64,000 nt of DNA from an uncultured Aquimarina sp. (GCF_947496855.1 NZ_CANMED010000009.1:36144-100143); one strand, 5' to 3'. Shown: positions 17,314-27,167, numbered from the stretch's first letter. Numbers and translations: made by a program. Notes: generated from the sequence alone by a model not told the origin.

Positions 17314-19213
17314 TTAATATAGTTGGTATTTCAATACGTATCGCGGTTCCTCTATTAATTGCAGAATCGATATCTATTTTTGCTTTTAATAACGTTAATC
17401 GTTTTTTGATATTTTGTAATCCGATACCATTTCTTTCTTTTTTAACATCAAAACCAATACCATCGTCTTCAAAAATAATTTCAATAGAATCGCTGTAAGC
17501 ATTAAGACATATCTCTATTACTTTTGCTTTAGCATGTTTTAAAGCATTTGTAATTAGTTCCTGGATAATTCTAAAAATTTCAACTTTCTGATTATCATCA
17601 ATGGTATTAATTTTTTCTATTGGATGTGGTATAAATGTAATGTCTGGATCTGTGACTTTTTCTATCGTGTCTATATATTCACTTATATAATTGGCAAACG
17701 CTGTCTGACTGATCTTTTTTGGAATAAGGTTATGAGATATTTCACGTACCTGCTGATAAGTGTTATCCAGTTGATTGATAATTGCATTCTGAAACTCTTC
17801 GCCTTTTTTTATGTCAATCATTTGTAGCTTTATTGCCGCAAGATTTCCGCCTATACTATCGTGTAATTCTCGGGAAATTCTATTTCGTTCCTCGTTTTGG
17901 GCAATTACGTAAGTGTTCGCAAGTTTTAGTTCTTGCTCTTTGAGAAAAGAAGTAGTTTTCTGTCTATTAATTTCTTCTTTTTGTGCATTGTATTTAGTTT
18001 TCACTTGTAATTTTTGGTAATACACGAGTAGCAAGCCAATTATGGGTATTAGAACAATAATAAAACCAATAATGTAAAATCTTTTTAATAAACGTTGTCT
18101 TTTAATTTCGGCTTCGTTTACAAGCTGATCTTCTTTTAACAGTAAAATCTCCTTTTCTTTTGTAGCCGTTTCATATTTGACTTCAAGTTCAGTAATCTCC
18201 TTTTTTTGCTTTCTATTATTTAAAGAATCCTTAAAGATATGATATTGAACCAGTGCGTTATTTGCCGATTTATGATCATTTGCTTCTTTATAAACAATAG
18301 CTAAATTATCATAAATGTTTCTCTGTATTTCTAAATTAGAAATTTCTTTGGCTTTTGCTATTGTACTTGTAAGCATTTGTATAGCTTCAGAATGGTTTCC
18401 TAAAACCCCTATAACAAGTGCTTTATGAGTAATTGCATTTAAGCTTTTGCCTACAAATCCATGCTTATCAGCAATCTGTTTACTTTTCTCGTAATAATCG
18501 ATCGCTTGATCATACTTTTTGTTTTCGTACAAGATGGATCCTAAATTAAGGGCTATCGTAGCGGAAACCTTTGGATCTTTTTCTGGCGGCATCATTTCAA
18601 ATGCTATACGAAAGTATTTTTCAGCATTTTCAAAATCTTCCTGAAAGAAATATATAGCACCAATGTTTACATAATTACCATAAATTGCTTGCTCACTTTG
18701 GGCATTAGCAATACTTTCTTGTAAAAATCGAATACCTTTTTCATATTCTTTTTTATTAGCATATAGTAAACCTAAGTCGGACTTAACCTTAGTTACCATA
18801 TCTCTGTAATGTATCTCTTCCGAAATTTTTAGACTTCTGTATAGTAATTCTAATGCATCATCTATTTTACCACTTACCCTATAACTTGATCCTAATAAGC
18901 GATAAGCCTTGGCTAAGTACTTTTTATTTCTGAGATGAATCAGGGAAGCTCTAGTATAATACATGGATGAGTCTACAACACCAATAGAGTTGAAGTAACT
19001 TCCTAAAAATAGTTTTGCCTTTGCTTTTATAGAATCTTGATATTTTTCACTCTTAGAAATTTTGGATAAAACAGTATATGAATAATTTGGATTAGTATCC
19101 AAAGAGTCAATTGCCTTATCAATTTTTGTAATTGCAGATTCCTGTCCGAAGCAGAAAAAAGTGCCCCAAAAAGCTATAAGTATTAGTGTTTTTCTATGGT
19201 GTTTGTAATCCAT
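17297..19213 (-). CDS. TPR-containing sensor histidine kinase (HisKA_3 type)
   Basis: Residues 1-23 are a signal peptide. About 30-340 holds six to eight tetratricopeptide repeats (AKAYRLLGSSYRVSGKIDDA, AIDYYEKSKQIADKHG) in the periplasm. A coiled-coil and one membrane helix (RFYIIGFIIVLIPIIGLLLVY, near 375-395) lead to the HisKA_3 dimer domain ERNRISRELHDSIGG with His451, and a HATPase_c domain (ELITNALKHAKA, FEDDGIGF, GIGLQNI). It is partner to the downstream regulator. The input signal is unknown. A decayed paralogue lies at 62165-63924. Confidence 0.93.
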   Translation of the reverse strand: MDYKHHRKTLILIAFWGTFFCFGQESAITKIDKAIDSLDTNPNYSYTVLSKISKSEKYQDSIKAKAKLFLGSYFNSIGVVDSSMYYTRASLIHLRNKKYLAKAYRLLGSSYRVSGKIDDALELLYRSLKISEEIHYRDMVTKVKSDLGLLYANKKEYEKGIRFLQESIANAQSEQAIYGNYVNIGAIYFFQEDFENAEKYFRIAFEMMPPEKDPKVSATIALNLGSILYENKKYDQAIDYYEKSKQIADKHGFVGKSLNAITHKALVIGVLGNHSEAIQMLTSTIAKAKEISNLEIQRNIYDNLAIVYKEANDHKSANNALVQYHIFKDSLNNRKQKKEITELEVKYETATKEKEILLLKEDQLVNEAEIKRQRLLKRFYIIGFIIVLIPIIGLLLVYYQKLQVKTKYNAQKEEINRQKTTSFLKEQELKLANTYVIAQNEERNRISRELHDSIGGNLAAIKLQMIDIKKGEEFQNAIINQLDNTYQQVREISHNLIPKKISQTAFANYISEYIDTIEKVTDPDITFIPHPIEKINTIDDNQKVEIFRIIQELITNALKHAKAKVIEICLNAYSDSIEIIFEDDGIGFDVKKERNGIGLQNIKKRLTLLKAKIDIDSAINRGTAIRIEIPTILNDKKI

Positions 19214-19527
19214 ATTAGCTTGTGCAAATATAATAAGTTGGTCTCTTTGCTAAGGTAAAGATTCGAAGGTTAAGTTTTATTAACTAAGCTTATATTTAAT
19301 AAAACTTAACATCTTAATACTTTTGAAAATTGACGGTTTATGTATCTTTTAGGTACATATAATAACGCACATTTCCGGTATTAATTATTTGTTTCTCATT
19401 TGTTCTAAACTATTTTTTAAAAAGCCAATTATAAAAGAAAAGACACGTCGTTTTTCTTCTTAAAATGGTCTTTGAGTTGTATCTTTATAGAGTAATTAAA
19501 ATAATATTCTTTCTCTAAATATTTTCT
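19214..19527. promoter_or_regulatory. Divergent control region between the two-component operon and cydAB
   Basis: This 314-bp region holds a perfect 15-bp inverted repeat, arms 19269-19283 and 19296-19310 (GTTAAGTTTTATTAA and its complement) around a 12-base loop, and a smaller dyad TATGTA/TACATA at 19339-19344 and 19354-19359. A near-consensus -7 box TATCTTTA lies at 19480-19487 in front of cydA. The perfect dyad could be an operator for the adjacent response regulator or a leader hairpin; no T tract supports a terminator. Confidence 0.5.
19225..19232 (-). promoter_or_regulatory. TAnnTTTG promoter -7 element of the kinase operon
   Basis: On the minus strand TATATTTG ends 12 bp before the kinase start codon, matching the Bacteroidota -7 consensus. 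The -33 TTTG is not clear. Confidence 0.5.
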
Positions 19528-20829
19528 ATGGAAAACCTTGATGCAGCAAGACTCCAAATGGCATTTACTTTAATATTTCACATTGTTTTTGCTTGTATTG
19601 GTATGGTGATGCCTTTTTTTATGGTAGTTTCACATTATAAATGGCTAAAAACCAAAGATCAACTCTATTTAACACTAACGAAAGCTTGGCAAAAAGGAGT
19701 TGCCATCTTTTTTGTAACCGGTGCCGTTTCCGGTACAGCTTTATCGTTTGAATTGGGATTATTGTGGCCTGAATTCATGAAACACGCAGGACCTATTATT
19801 GGAATGCCTTTTTCACTAGAAGGAGCAGCATTTTTTGTGGAGGCAATTGCATTGGGATTCTATCTGTATGGTTGGAATAAATTACCGGAAAAATTTCATT
19901 GGTTTACAGGAGTTATTATTGGATTGTCTGGGGTAGCCTCAGGGATTTTGGTGGTGGCCGCAAATGGATGGATGAATTCACCAAGTGGTTTTGATTATAT
20001 TGATGGACAGTTTCTTAATATTGATCCGATAAAAGCTATGCTAAATCCAGCTTGGTTCACGCAAGCATTACACATGACCTTAGCAGCATTTACTGCTACA
20101 GGATTTGCAGTAGCAGGAATCCATGCATATCAGGTATTTAAGGGAAGAAGGGTAAAATTACATACCAAGGCATTTAAAATTGCGATTACCTTTGGAGCGA
20201 TTGCAGCCATTCTGCAACCCATTAGCGGTGATATCTCTGCAAAGGATATAGCAGAACGACAACCTGTAAAACTTGCTGCAATGGAAGCACATTATAATAC
20301 AGAAAAAGGAGCACCATTATATATTGGAGGTATTGTAAATGGGGAGACGCAAGAAGTGAAATATAAGCTGGCCATTCCCGGAATGTTATCGTTTTTAGCA
20401 TTTGGTGATTTTGATGCTGAGGTAAAAGGCTTGAATGATTTTCCTGAGGATGAAAGACCTAATGTCCCAATCGTCCATTATGCTTTTCAGACAATGGTAG
20501 GTATTGGAGGCATATTGATGTTAGCGGGACTTTTATATTTCATTTCTTTAAAAAAGAAGAAATGGTTTGCTAACAATAAGTATTGGCTACTTTTTGTAGT
20601 ATTAGCTCCTCTTGGGTTTATAGCATTAGAAGCAGGGTGGATTGTAACAGAAGTTGGAAGACAGCCTTGGATCATTCATAAAATAATGCGAACCAAAGAT
20701 GCAGTGACACCAATGCCTGGAATTGTATTTAGTTTTTATACTTATGTGGTAGTATATGTTACCCTCTCTATTGCTGTAACATGGTTAATGATTCGACAGA
20801 TTAAAGTTCTTAATGCCAAAAATAATTAG
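19528..20829 (+). CDS. cydA: Cytochrome bd quinol oxidase subunit I
   Basis: Membrane subunit that binds haems b558, b595 and d and oxidises quinol with oxygen as acceptor. At 433 residues it is the short form with a reduced Q-loop. His18 (LIFHIVFACIGM) fits the axial haem ligand; the GRQPW motif (EVGRQPWIIHKIMRT) near residue 378 and the SGTALSFELGLLWPEFM stretch near residue 75 are strong family signs. About nine membrane helices. It is followed 4 bp later by cydB. High affinity for oxygen suits microaerobic growth. Confidence 0.95.
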   Translation: MENLDAARLQMAFTLIFHIVFACIGMVMPFFMVVSHYKWLKTKDQLYLTLTKAWQKGVAIFFVTGAVSGTALSFELGLLWPEFMKHAGPIIGMPFSLEGAAFFVEAIALGFYLYGWNKLPEKFHWFTGVIIGLSGVASGILVVAANGWMNSPSGFDYIDGQFLNIDPIKAMLNPAWFTQALHMTLAAFTATGFAVAGIHAYQVFKGRRVKLHTKAFKIAITFGAIAAILQPISGDISAKDIAERQPVKLAAMEAHYNTEKGAPLYIGGIVNGETQEVKYKLAIPGMLSFLAFGDFDAEVKGLNDFPEDERPNVPIVHYAFQTMVGIGGILMLAGLLYFISLKKKKWFANNKYWLLFVVLAPLGFIALEAGWIVTEVGRQPWIIHKIMRTKDAVTPMPGIVFSFYTYVVVYVTLSIAVTWLMIRQIKVLNAKNN

Positions 20830-20832
20830 TTT

Positions 20833-21870
20833 ATGCTATACGTTGTATTATTCTTTTTGATATTTTCTATGTACTTATATGTAGTTCTGGGAGGAGCGGA
20901 TTATGGCGCTGGTATTGTAGAGTTATTTTCATCAGAAGAGAATCAGAAAATAACAAAAAAAACGATCTATAGAGTTATGGGACCTGTATGGGAAGCAAAT
21001 CATATATGGATTATTATTTTGATCGTAATCTTATGGATTGCTTTCCCTGCGTATTATAATATATTGGTAGTGAATCTTCATATTCCATTAACTATAATTT
21101 TACTCGGAGTGACGCTTAGAGGAGTAGCTTTTGTTTTTAGACACTATGATGCGGTGATTGATAATTCTCAGAAATTGTATGATGCCATGTTTAAAATATC
21201 AAGTCTGATTACACCAATATTTTTAGGAATGGTTTTCGGAGGATTAATTAGCGGAGAGATTAAGCTTACAGAAGATGTAAGTACTTTAACGTTTTATGAA
21301 GCATTTGTAAGACCTTGGTGTAATATTTTTAGCATACTAGTTGGGTTATTTTTTGCAGCTCTTTGTGCCTTTTTATCTTCAGTGTTACTTATTGGTGAAT
21401 CTACACCGGGAAAAGAAAATATTTATGTTAGAAAAGCTACGATTGCAACTATTGTAGTTTTTGTAATGGGTTTATTAACTTTTAGCTATGGATATGCAAA
21501 TGAATCAGCCTTTGTAAATGGGTTTATTAAGGATCCATATGCTATAATCGCTATGCTAATTTCTGGATTATTGTTGATTCCTCTTTGGATCACTATAAAA
21601 AAGGGTAGAAGAGTATTGAGTAGACTTTTTGCAGGCTTACAAGTATTTTTGATTTTGCTTGCAGCATTCGTATCTCATTTTCCTAATATCATTATTACAG
21701 AAACGCATAGTGTTAGCTTATTAGAAAATATAGCACCGGATAGTGTGATTAATGTTTTAGGAATATCGTTAATTATTGGTGGTGCAGTAATCCTTCCTGG
21801 ATTGTTTCATTTATTGAAATCATTTAAGATGATTAAGATTCTAGAACAGCACGATAATCCTTCAGTTTAA
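20833..21870 (+). CDS. cydB: Cytochrome bd quinol oxidase subunit II
   Basis: Structural partner of CydA. The start LGGADYGAGIVELFS, then GPVWEANHIWIIILIVILW and RGVAFVFRHYD are classic CydB motifs. Eight to nine membrane helices over 345 residues, the usual length. It starts 4 bp after cydA, so both are translated from one message. No cydX-like peptide is evident after it; the next feature is a tRNA gene. Confidence 0.95.
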   Translation: MLYVVLFFLIFSMYLYVVLGGADYGAGIVELFSSEENQKITKKTIYRVMGPVWEANHIWIIILIVILWIAFPAYYNILVVNLHIPLTIILLGVTLRGVAFVFRHYDAVIDNSQKLYDAMFKISSLITPIFLGMVFGGLISGEIKLTEDVSTLTFYEAFVRPWCNIFSILVGLFFAALCAFLSSVLLIGESTPGKENIYVRKATIATIVVFVMGLLTFSYGYANESAFVNGFIKDPYAIIAMLISGLLLIPLWITIKKGRRVLSRLFAGLQVFLILLAAFVSHFPNIIITETHSVSLLENIAPDSVINVLGISLIIGGAVILPGLFHLLKSFKMIKILEQHDNPSV

Positions 21871-21882
21871 TAAAAGTATTTT

Positions 21883-21890
21883 TATATTTG
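21883..21890 (+). promoter_or_regulatory. TAnnTTTG promoter -7 element of tRNA-Pro
   Basis: TATATTTG lies 12 bp before the mature tRNA 5' end, just past the cydB stop, which fits its own promoter for the tRNA. Confidence 0.55.
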
Positions 21891-21901
21891 TTTTATAAGT
21901 A

Positions 21902-21979
<78 letters not shown>

Positions 21980-22001
21980 GACTATTTTCTTTTAGTTACA
22001 G

Positions 22002-22035
22002 AACGTTGTAAATCGAATGATTTTCAACGTTTTAT
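22002..22035 (+). terminator. Hairpin downstream of tRNA-Pro
   Basis: AACGTTG (22002-22008) pairs with CAACGTT (22025-22031) followed by T-rich sequence. It probably terminates the tRNA transcript in its present, integrated form. Confidence 0.55.
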
Positions 22036-22117
22036 GTTTTTGTGGGTATCAAAAGAAACCCAAAGAAAGCATAGAATATAAAGGGCATATATATCCTTTA
22101 TTTCAATTGCCTACAAT

Positions 22118-22693
22118 ATGAAAAAACTGCTTCAAATAATAATTCTTACTTTAATCACAGCTTGTGGTTCAACAAAAACTACGACTGACTTAATTGCAGA
22201 CGAAAAATTTGAGTTATGCTCTAAAATCAGATATAATCAGCTCATGACCGAAGTTGGACCGATTGATGGAAAACTGATTTACAAACAGAATATTCATAGT
22301 TTACTAGAAAACTCTTTGATCCAAGAAAAATATCTGACCGAAATAAGTAAAAGTGGATACTCTGAATTATTAAAAAAAGTAAATCGGGGAGAAATCAAAC
22401 CTGATTTTTTTGAGAAACTTAAAACGGATATAGGGTTTGATCCTTATTTATTATTTCCGATTAACTCTCATTTATCCTGCTATGGCTACTTATTTGAACA
22501 ATTAAATGTTTTAAACAAATCAAGTTGGCAATATGAATTTGGATTAGCTTATAACAAATTTGAAGCTTATGGGAATTTAGAAAAAGAAAGTGAATATTTA
22601 ATTGACGTACTGAATAAAATTCCAGAAGATAAATTTCAATTAATAATGTATCGGAAGTTATTCTTGGATTTAATATTTACACAACTGAATTAA
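22118..22693 (+). CDS. Lipoprotein of unknown function
   Basis: A 191-residue protein with a clear lipoprotein signal (MKKLLQIIILTLITACGS, lipobox Cys17). The mature part is mostly helical with no domain I know. It is the first gene inside the tRNA-Pro island, with no operon partner in tight spacing. No function can be assigned. Confidence 0.7.
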   Translation: MKKLLQIIILTLITACGSTKTTTDLIADEKFELCSKIRYNQLMTEVGPIDGKLIYKQNIHSLLENSLIQEKYLTEISKSGYSELLKKVNRGEIKPDFFEKLKTDIGFDPYLLFPINSHLSCYGYLFEQLNVLNKSSWQYEFGLAYNKFEAYGNLEKESEYLIDVLNKIPEDKFQLIMYRKLFLDLIFTQLN

Positions 22694-22777
22694 GAATACT
22701 GCGGGTAATCAATAACTTTCTAAATATATTGAGTCATATCTTGTAAAGAAATTAGAAAAATAAAGTTCAATAAAACG

Positions 22778-23125
22778 ATGAAATTAAGTGATACTATTCT
22801 GTGGTTATCTTCAAAATCAATCGAAGAGAAAATACAATTCAACGAGATTTTGCTGTCCCAAATGACAATTATGAATAGAGCCATTTGGAGTGACTCTGGA
22901 TATTCTGACAAAATTAAAATAGAATGCCTAAAATGGTCAAATGAACTGGCTCATAGAATCTGGAATTTAATATTTGAACTCAGGAGAGGAGAAGACAATA
23001 ATTCTGAAAATGAATTGGCAGAAAACATTAATTTCTATAGACAGCAATCCAAAGATTTCGCAGGACATTTAGGTGCAACTATAAAAGAAACAATAAGTAG
23101 ATATAATCATTTTGAAAAAAGTTAA
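22778..23125 (+). CDS. Small uncharacterised helical protein
   Basis: A 115-residue soluble protein rich in helix-forming residues (SIEEKIQFNEILLSQ, WSNELAHRIWNLIFELRRGE). No signal peptide. Its start is preceded by AAAGTTCAATAAAACGATG (22762-22780), a leader that recurs at 23143 and 37865 before other small ORFs of the island. Unknown function. Confidence 0.6.
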   Translation: MKLSDTILWLSSKSIEEKIQFNEILLSQMTIMNRAIWSDSGYSDKIKIECLKWSNELAHRIWNLIFELRRGEDNNSENELAENINFYRQQSKDFAGHLGATIKETISRYNHFEKS

Positions 23126-23162
23126 GTCAAAAATCAATATAAAAAGTTCAATAAACCGATAA

Positions 23163-23228
23163 ATGAACAACTTAACTGTAAGGGATGAGGTCGTATATTT
23201 TAAAAATCTAACTTGGAGGGAGTTATAA
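23163..23228 (+). CDS. Very short ORF (21 codons) after the recurring leader
   Basis: ATG at 23163 opens MNNLTVRDEVVYFKNLTWREL. It is preceded by the same leader as the gene at 22778 (AAAGTTCAATAAACCGAT, 23143-23160), which is the only reason to note it. It may be the start of a truncated gene or chance. Confidence 0.2.
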   Translation: MNNLTVRDEVVYFKNLTWREL

Positions 23229-23230
23229 TT

Positions 23231-23914
23231 TTAATGATTTTTTGTTTTTTTTCTCCGATAATCAGAAGGTTTTTGTTCATAAACCTCCTTAAAACATTTG
23301 ATAAAGTAGGAAGTACTAGCGAATCCTACATCAAATGCGATCTCTGATATATTCTTATATTCTTCTTTTAAGAGCGTTGCTGCTATCTTTAATCGATACG
23401 TCATAACCATTCGGCTGGGAGACATTTTGGTAATAGACTTTACATGACTATAAAAATTAGTTCTACTCATTCCTAAATCATATCCCATTTTTGAAATACA
23501 AAAATCAGTATTTGAATAATTTTTAGATAAATAATTATAAACCCTATCCATAAACATGATATTTTTATCTTTTATAGGACTATTGGTACCGTCAAAAAAG
23601 AGTTTCCCTTTTAAATGATTTTCTAATAAGAAAATTCTCCCTAGGTGACCATTTATTTTTGCTTGTAGTAGAAATAACGTTTTAGAAGTATCTAATATAA
23701 AATCGATGCCTTTATCATAACAACTGACAAGTTCTGTTTCTGATATGTTGTCTTTTTCGGGATACCATAAGATTGTTATATGAGTCATATCGTCCTCTTG
23801 TAAGATGTAGAGAATTTTACGAACTTGATCAAATTCAGGTAGATGAAGAACGATAAGATCTGGATCTTTTTGTCGTATAAGAGATGATAATTTTGATATA
23901 TTATATAAGAGCAT
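23231..23914 (-). CDS. AraC-family transcriptional regulator with receiver-like N-terminal part
   Basis: The first 105 or so residues resemble a degenerate receiver fold (DPDLIVLHLPEFDQVRKIL, no clear phospho-site). The C-terminal 100 are an AraC-type double HTH: ISKMGYDLGMSRTNFYSHVK, then ISEIAFDVGFASTSYFIKCFKE and a PSDYRRK end. It lies alone inside the island, opposite to the small plus-strand genes. Direct repeats with 21-bp period just before its start, and similar-period repeats before two island genes, suggest that it regulates itself and the island; this is inference. Confidence 0.85.
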   Translation of the reverse strand: MLLYNISKLSSLIRQKDPDLIVLHLPEFDQVRKILYILQEDDMTHITILWYPEKDNISETELVSCYDKGIDFILDTSKTLFLLQAKINGHLGRIFLLENHLKGKLFFDGTNSPIKDKNIMFMDRVYNYLSKNYSNTDFCISKMGYDLGMSRTNFYSHVKSITKMSPSRMVMTYRLKIAATLLKEEYKNISEIAFDVGFASTSYFIKCFKEVYEQKPSDYRRKKTKNH

Positions 23915-24765
23915 TACAGTATATAAAGTGTTTAAAACAGTATATACGGAGTTATCACTATATGTACTGGTGATAAAAAATAGAGTATGTTTTTTTACTA
24001 ATTTGATAGTACACTTCTTACTACTATATTATATAACTAACCTATAAAAAAGATCTTTGTATACTATGTGATATCATAATTAAAAAAGAATAAATTTCCC
24101 TTAAATAATTTTCGATCCAGATACTAACTCATTACTAACTTTTAGTAAGAAATAAGTTTTTCTTATTCGTATTATGATTTTATAAAAAAGACCTTTTTTT
24201 TAAGCTTATATTAGAAGTTAATTATTCATCAACTAGTCTCGAAATCAATGAAAATATTTGATTTCTACAATCTCTTTTTCTACCCATCAAAATTTATCAA
24301 TGAATTGTCTTCTGTAACTGTAGCCCGAAGAGTTCTTTGAGTTTATTATTTAGCTATTGGATAGCATGGATAGTCAATCGAAAAATACAATTGAACCCAG
24401 ATTATGGATTGAAAAATCTATTATAATTTGAAATCTTCATTATGAAGTTCCAAGATATAATCTGGGTTCAATGAATTTAACACAGTACTATCTGTTAAGA
24501 TTCCTTGTGTTCATCCTAGTTCTTTGGAAAAACTAGTATCAACGTGTTTTCATAATATCTATTTGCCCTTTTATAAAGGAGATATTAAGGCAAATCATTG
24601 CCAGTATAAGCCTGTCGAGACTTAAAAAAATTAAAATTTCTTTAATCTGTAACAAGCTTTTTATGATACAATAACTTTATTTTATCGAGATACTAATTAA
24701 TTTAATTTTTTTACTCCTCCTTGCTTAGATGATAGAGGGGTATCATTTGAAGAATACCGATATTA
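23915..24765. other. 850-bp non-coding gap with a long inverted repeat
   Basis: Apart from the repeats next to the AraC-type gene, this gap holds a perfect 16-bp inverted repeat, arms 24390-24405 (ATTGAACCCAGATTAT) and 24457-24472, around a 51-base loop that itself contains the hairpin CTTCAT/ATGAAG. No T tract follows, so it is not a plain terminator. No ORF of note. It may be a structured RNA, the ends of a small mobile element, or an element-specific site. Confidence 0.5.
23916..23976 (-). promoter_or_regulatory. Repeats in front of the AraC-type gene (possible autoregulatory site)
   Basis: ACAGTATATA occurs at 23916-23925 and again at 23937-23946, a 21-bp period typical of AraC-family half-sites. 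Next to it TTATCAC (23952-23958) and GTGATAA (23970-23976) form an inverted repeat. All lie within 65 bp upstream of the start codon at 23914. Confidence 0.45.
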
Positions 24766-25626
24766 TTAATTAGGTGCTTCTAATCCTATAGATGTTCCTA
24801 TAGTAGTTGCCCAATTACCACCATTATCACTAGAAAATTGCCAATTCATCATACCTCCAAGAACTCCATCTTTTTGAATAGGATCTATGATTTCTGAAAC
24901 AATATCATCTATAGAGATATATCCAGAACCGGCATCATTAACTGTTACAGGTAATCCAATCAAAAGTTTTTCAGAACTTAAACCAGAAAGTTCAGAGAAT
25001 AGCTGATAAGAAGATATAATTTCACTGGGATCACCACTCCAAGGAGGATTGTTATAAAACTGCACATTTAACCAATCAATACTATCTCCAACTTGTTGCA
25101 TTACTTCTACATAGCCATCCATACCACTATCTACTTCTAAGTATGGAGGTTGAGGGGCATGCGTAATTAAATATTGTGGACTTGGTAACTCTGTTCGTAA
25201 AGCATTCGTCAAATTGACGAGAAAATCAACGCCATTATATGCTGCAGTACCCGTAAAAGAAGATGTATCTTCAAAATCGATATCTATTCCATCAAGGCTG
25301 TATTGGGTAATAAATGTAGCAATGGATTGTGCTAATTCTGTTTCATTCCCAACAATTTTACTATACGCTTCAGAAGACATATCTCCTCCTCCAAAAGAGA
25401 TAAGGACTTTTTGTCCATTGGCTTGGAGTGCTGCAATCGCTTCTATTGTAGTTTGTGTTAATTCAGGAGGGCTTTGTGATGCAGCGATACCTCCCCCAAG
25501 TTGTAATGATAATGGCTCTTGTTCTGTGGTATAGAGAAAAGCTAAAATGATATCCGTATACGGAAGACTTGTAGCGGTATCTAAAGCGATAGTTCCATCG
25601 TTGTAATAAGTGACTAATTTTGACAT
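24766..25626 (-). CDS. GH18 chitinase-like enzyme without signal peptide
   Basis: A 286-residue single-domain GH18 barrel: the active-site motif DGIDIDFED (DxxDxDxE, with the Glu as acid/base) near residue 118, preceded by VLISFGGGDMSSEAY and followed by WLNVQFYNNPPW and GGMMNWQFSSDNGG. Predicted to cut chitin or chitin-like beta-1,4-GlcNAc chains, though the family includes endo-N-acetylglucosaminidases and inactive lectins. It starts MSKLVTYYND with no export signal, so it needs lysis or a dedicated carrier to reach a substrate. Last gene in the minus-strand block, 188 bp after the GH64-like gene. Confidence 0.85.
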   Translation of the reverse strand: MSKLVTYYNDGTIALDTATSLPYTDIILAFLYTTEQEPLSLQLGGGIAASQSPPELTQTTIEAIAALQANGQKVLISFGGGDMSSEAYSKIVGNETELAQSIATFITQYSLDGIDIDFEDTSSFTGTAAYNGVDFLVNLTNALRTELPSPQYLITHAPQPPYLEVDSGMDGYVEVMQQVGDSIDWLNVQFYNNPPWSGDPSEIISSYQLFSELSGLSSEKLLIGLPVTVNDAGSGYISIDDIVSEIIDPIQKDGVLGGMMNWQFSSDNGGNWATTIGTSIGLEAPN

Positions 25627-25814
25627 AATTGTGTTTTTATTTAAGTTTAAAATTTATTTAGTATTCTAGAGTATAATAGCAAGCATATTTTTAATAATTC
25701 TGGATAACTTAGGGCTTTGTTCTTCGCAATTTTATATTATTTTATGAATTGAAACTACCGTAGTCTCCCATCTTTTTCTGTTTTCGAGCAACTTCAAAAT
25801 CATAAAGGGTATTA

Positions 25815-27137
25815 CTATTTTTTTGTGGTATTTATTTTTCCGAATTTTAAGATGATATTGGGGTTTCCTTTAAAATAAATAGACGGATCTGTTCCAAATA
25901 TGTCATCATAAGAAAATGCATATGCTAGATTATTAAGTGCTTTTTCATGTAGAATACTTGAATAGTAAAAAATAGGAGCATTTGCAGTATACCAATTGGC
26001 ATTATTCACCCAATCATCTGCATTATTCATATGCATACACCCTCGACAAATGGAAATTAAGATTGCCATTGCCACAGGATCAGTGGCCCAGTTAGGAGCA
26101 GCACTTCCTTCTGTATTAGCTGACAAAAGAAATCCCCAATCAACCGGTGTATCGTCTAACATATTATAACCAGAAAAACCATTAGAAAAATCAGGAAGAT
26201 TCCCGATATTACTAGGTCTTGGCAGTGTAGGGCAAGATGCATACGGTTGTGTTCTAGCTGCATCGGTATAGATATTTAAATTTAAGCCTGTATTATCAAT
26301 TTCTCCATAATAAATAGGTCCTGGATTAGTACTCGTATACAATTTACTATAGCAAGTAAATTTTCTGTTACTTGCATAACATTCATTATTGACATATTCT
26401 CTCCAAAAATGAGTTCGATGTGTGGCTCCAGTAGCCATTTCACTATCGTTACTACCTAAATCTATTGGGCTAGCTGATTTAGGAGATAATATACGTATCA
26501 AGTTATTATTCGTGTCTTTTAATACCAAGGTTTTCATAAAAGAAGTATTCCCATTGGTTCCAGAAATATCTGGAATGGCATTAAAAGCAGTAATTATATC
26601 CGCTCTTGAGGTTTTATAACCTATGATTCTATCTTTTGAGATATTTACATCGTAAGCGGTTATTGTAAATGAAAGCCCAAAAAAGTCAACATTGGTAAGG
26701 TTTACATTCGGATTTGGAGCTGTAACGACTCCATTAGATTTGTGAGCAGCATTATCAAATTCTATTTTGTCATAAATAACAGTATTATTTTTGTCATTTA
26801 CGGGTCCTGATACTGCGAATACAGGGATCTCTGTCAGACTTTGACCAAAACTAATATAGAGACGTGCGCTACCAATATAAGGTACTGTTATTACATAATT
26901 ACCATTTGAATCTTTCGTAAGTAGATCTAATGAGGTCACCATTGTATCTGTTACTTTATTAGAGGAAAAATTTGCTGCCATTAATGCACCTGTTGAGAAA
27001 TCGAGATAACTAAAGTCTCCGTTCGCAACTGGTTGTCGGTTAACATCAATATTTACAGCAGTGCCAAGCACAAGAACAAAGATTTCTTTATCTCCGTACT
27101 CTGTTTCTGTTGTGTTTAGTCGAAAATTAGTATTCAT
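25815..27137 (-). CDS. GH64-like beta-1,3-glucanase (thaumatin-like fold)
   Basis: A 440-residue protein with no signal peptide. The C-terminal part (YYSSILHEKALNNLAYAF, then SYDDIFGTDPSIYFKGNP) matches the end of GH64 laminaripentaose-producing glucanases, where a Tyr-Ala-Phe-x-Tyr-Asp-Asp stretch is typical. The N-terminal 150 residues are beta-rich with FVLVLGTAVNI and YISFGQSLTEIPVF, as in the barrel half of GH64/TLP domains. Predicted to cut beta-1,3-glucan (laminarin, fungal or algal wall). It lies 30 bp after the glycosyltransferase gene and is likely co-transcribed with it. Confidence 0.62.
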   Translation of the reverse strand: MNTNFRLNTTETEYGDKEIFVLVLGTAVNIDVNRQPVANGDFSYLDFSTGALMAANFSSNKVTDTMVTSLDLLTKDSNGNYVITVPYIGSARLYISFGQSLTEIPVFAVSGPVNDKNNTVIYDKIEFDNAAHKSNGVVTAPNPNVNLTNVDFFGLSFTITAYDVNISKDRIIGYKTSRADIITAFNAIPDISGTNGNTSFMKTLVLKDTNNNLIRILSPKSASPIDLGSNDSEMATGATHRTHFWREYVNNECYASNRKFTCYSKLYTSTNPGPIYYGEIDNTGLNLNIYTDAARTQPYASCPTLPRPSNIGNLPDFSNGFSGYNMLDDTPVDWGFLLSANTEGSAAPNWATDPVAMAILISICRGCMHMNNADDWVNNANWYTANAPIFYYSSILHEKALNNLAYAFSYDDIFGTDPSIYFKGNPNIILKFGKINTTKK

Positions 27138-27167
27138 TATATCTGTTTTTTTTTAAGGTTTGAATAA

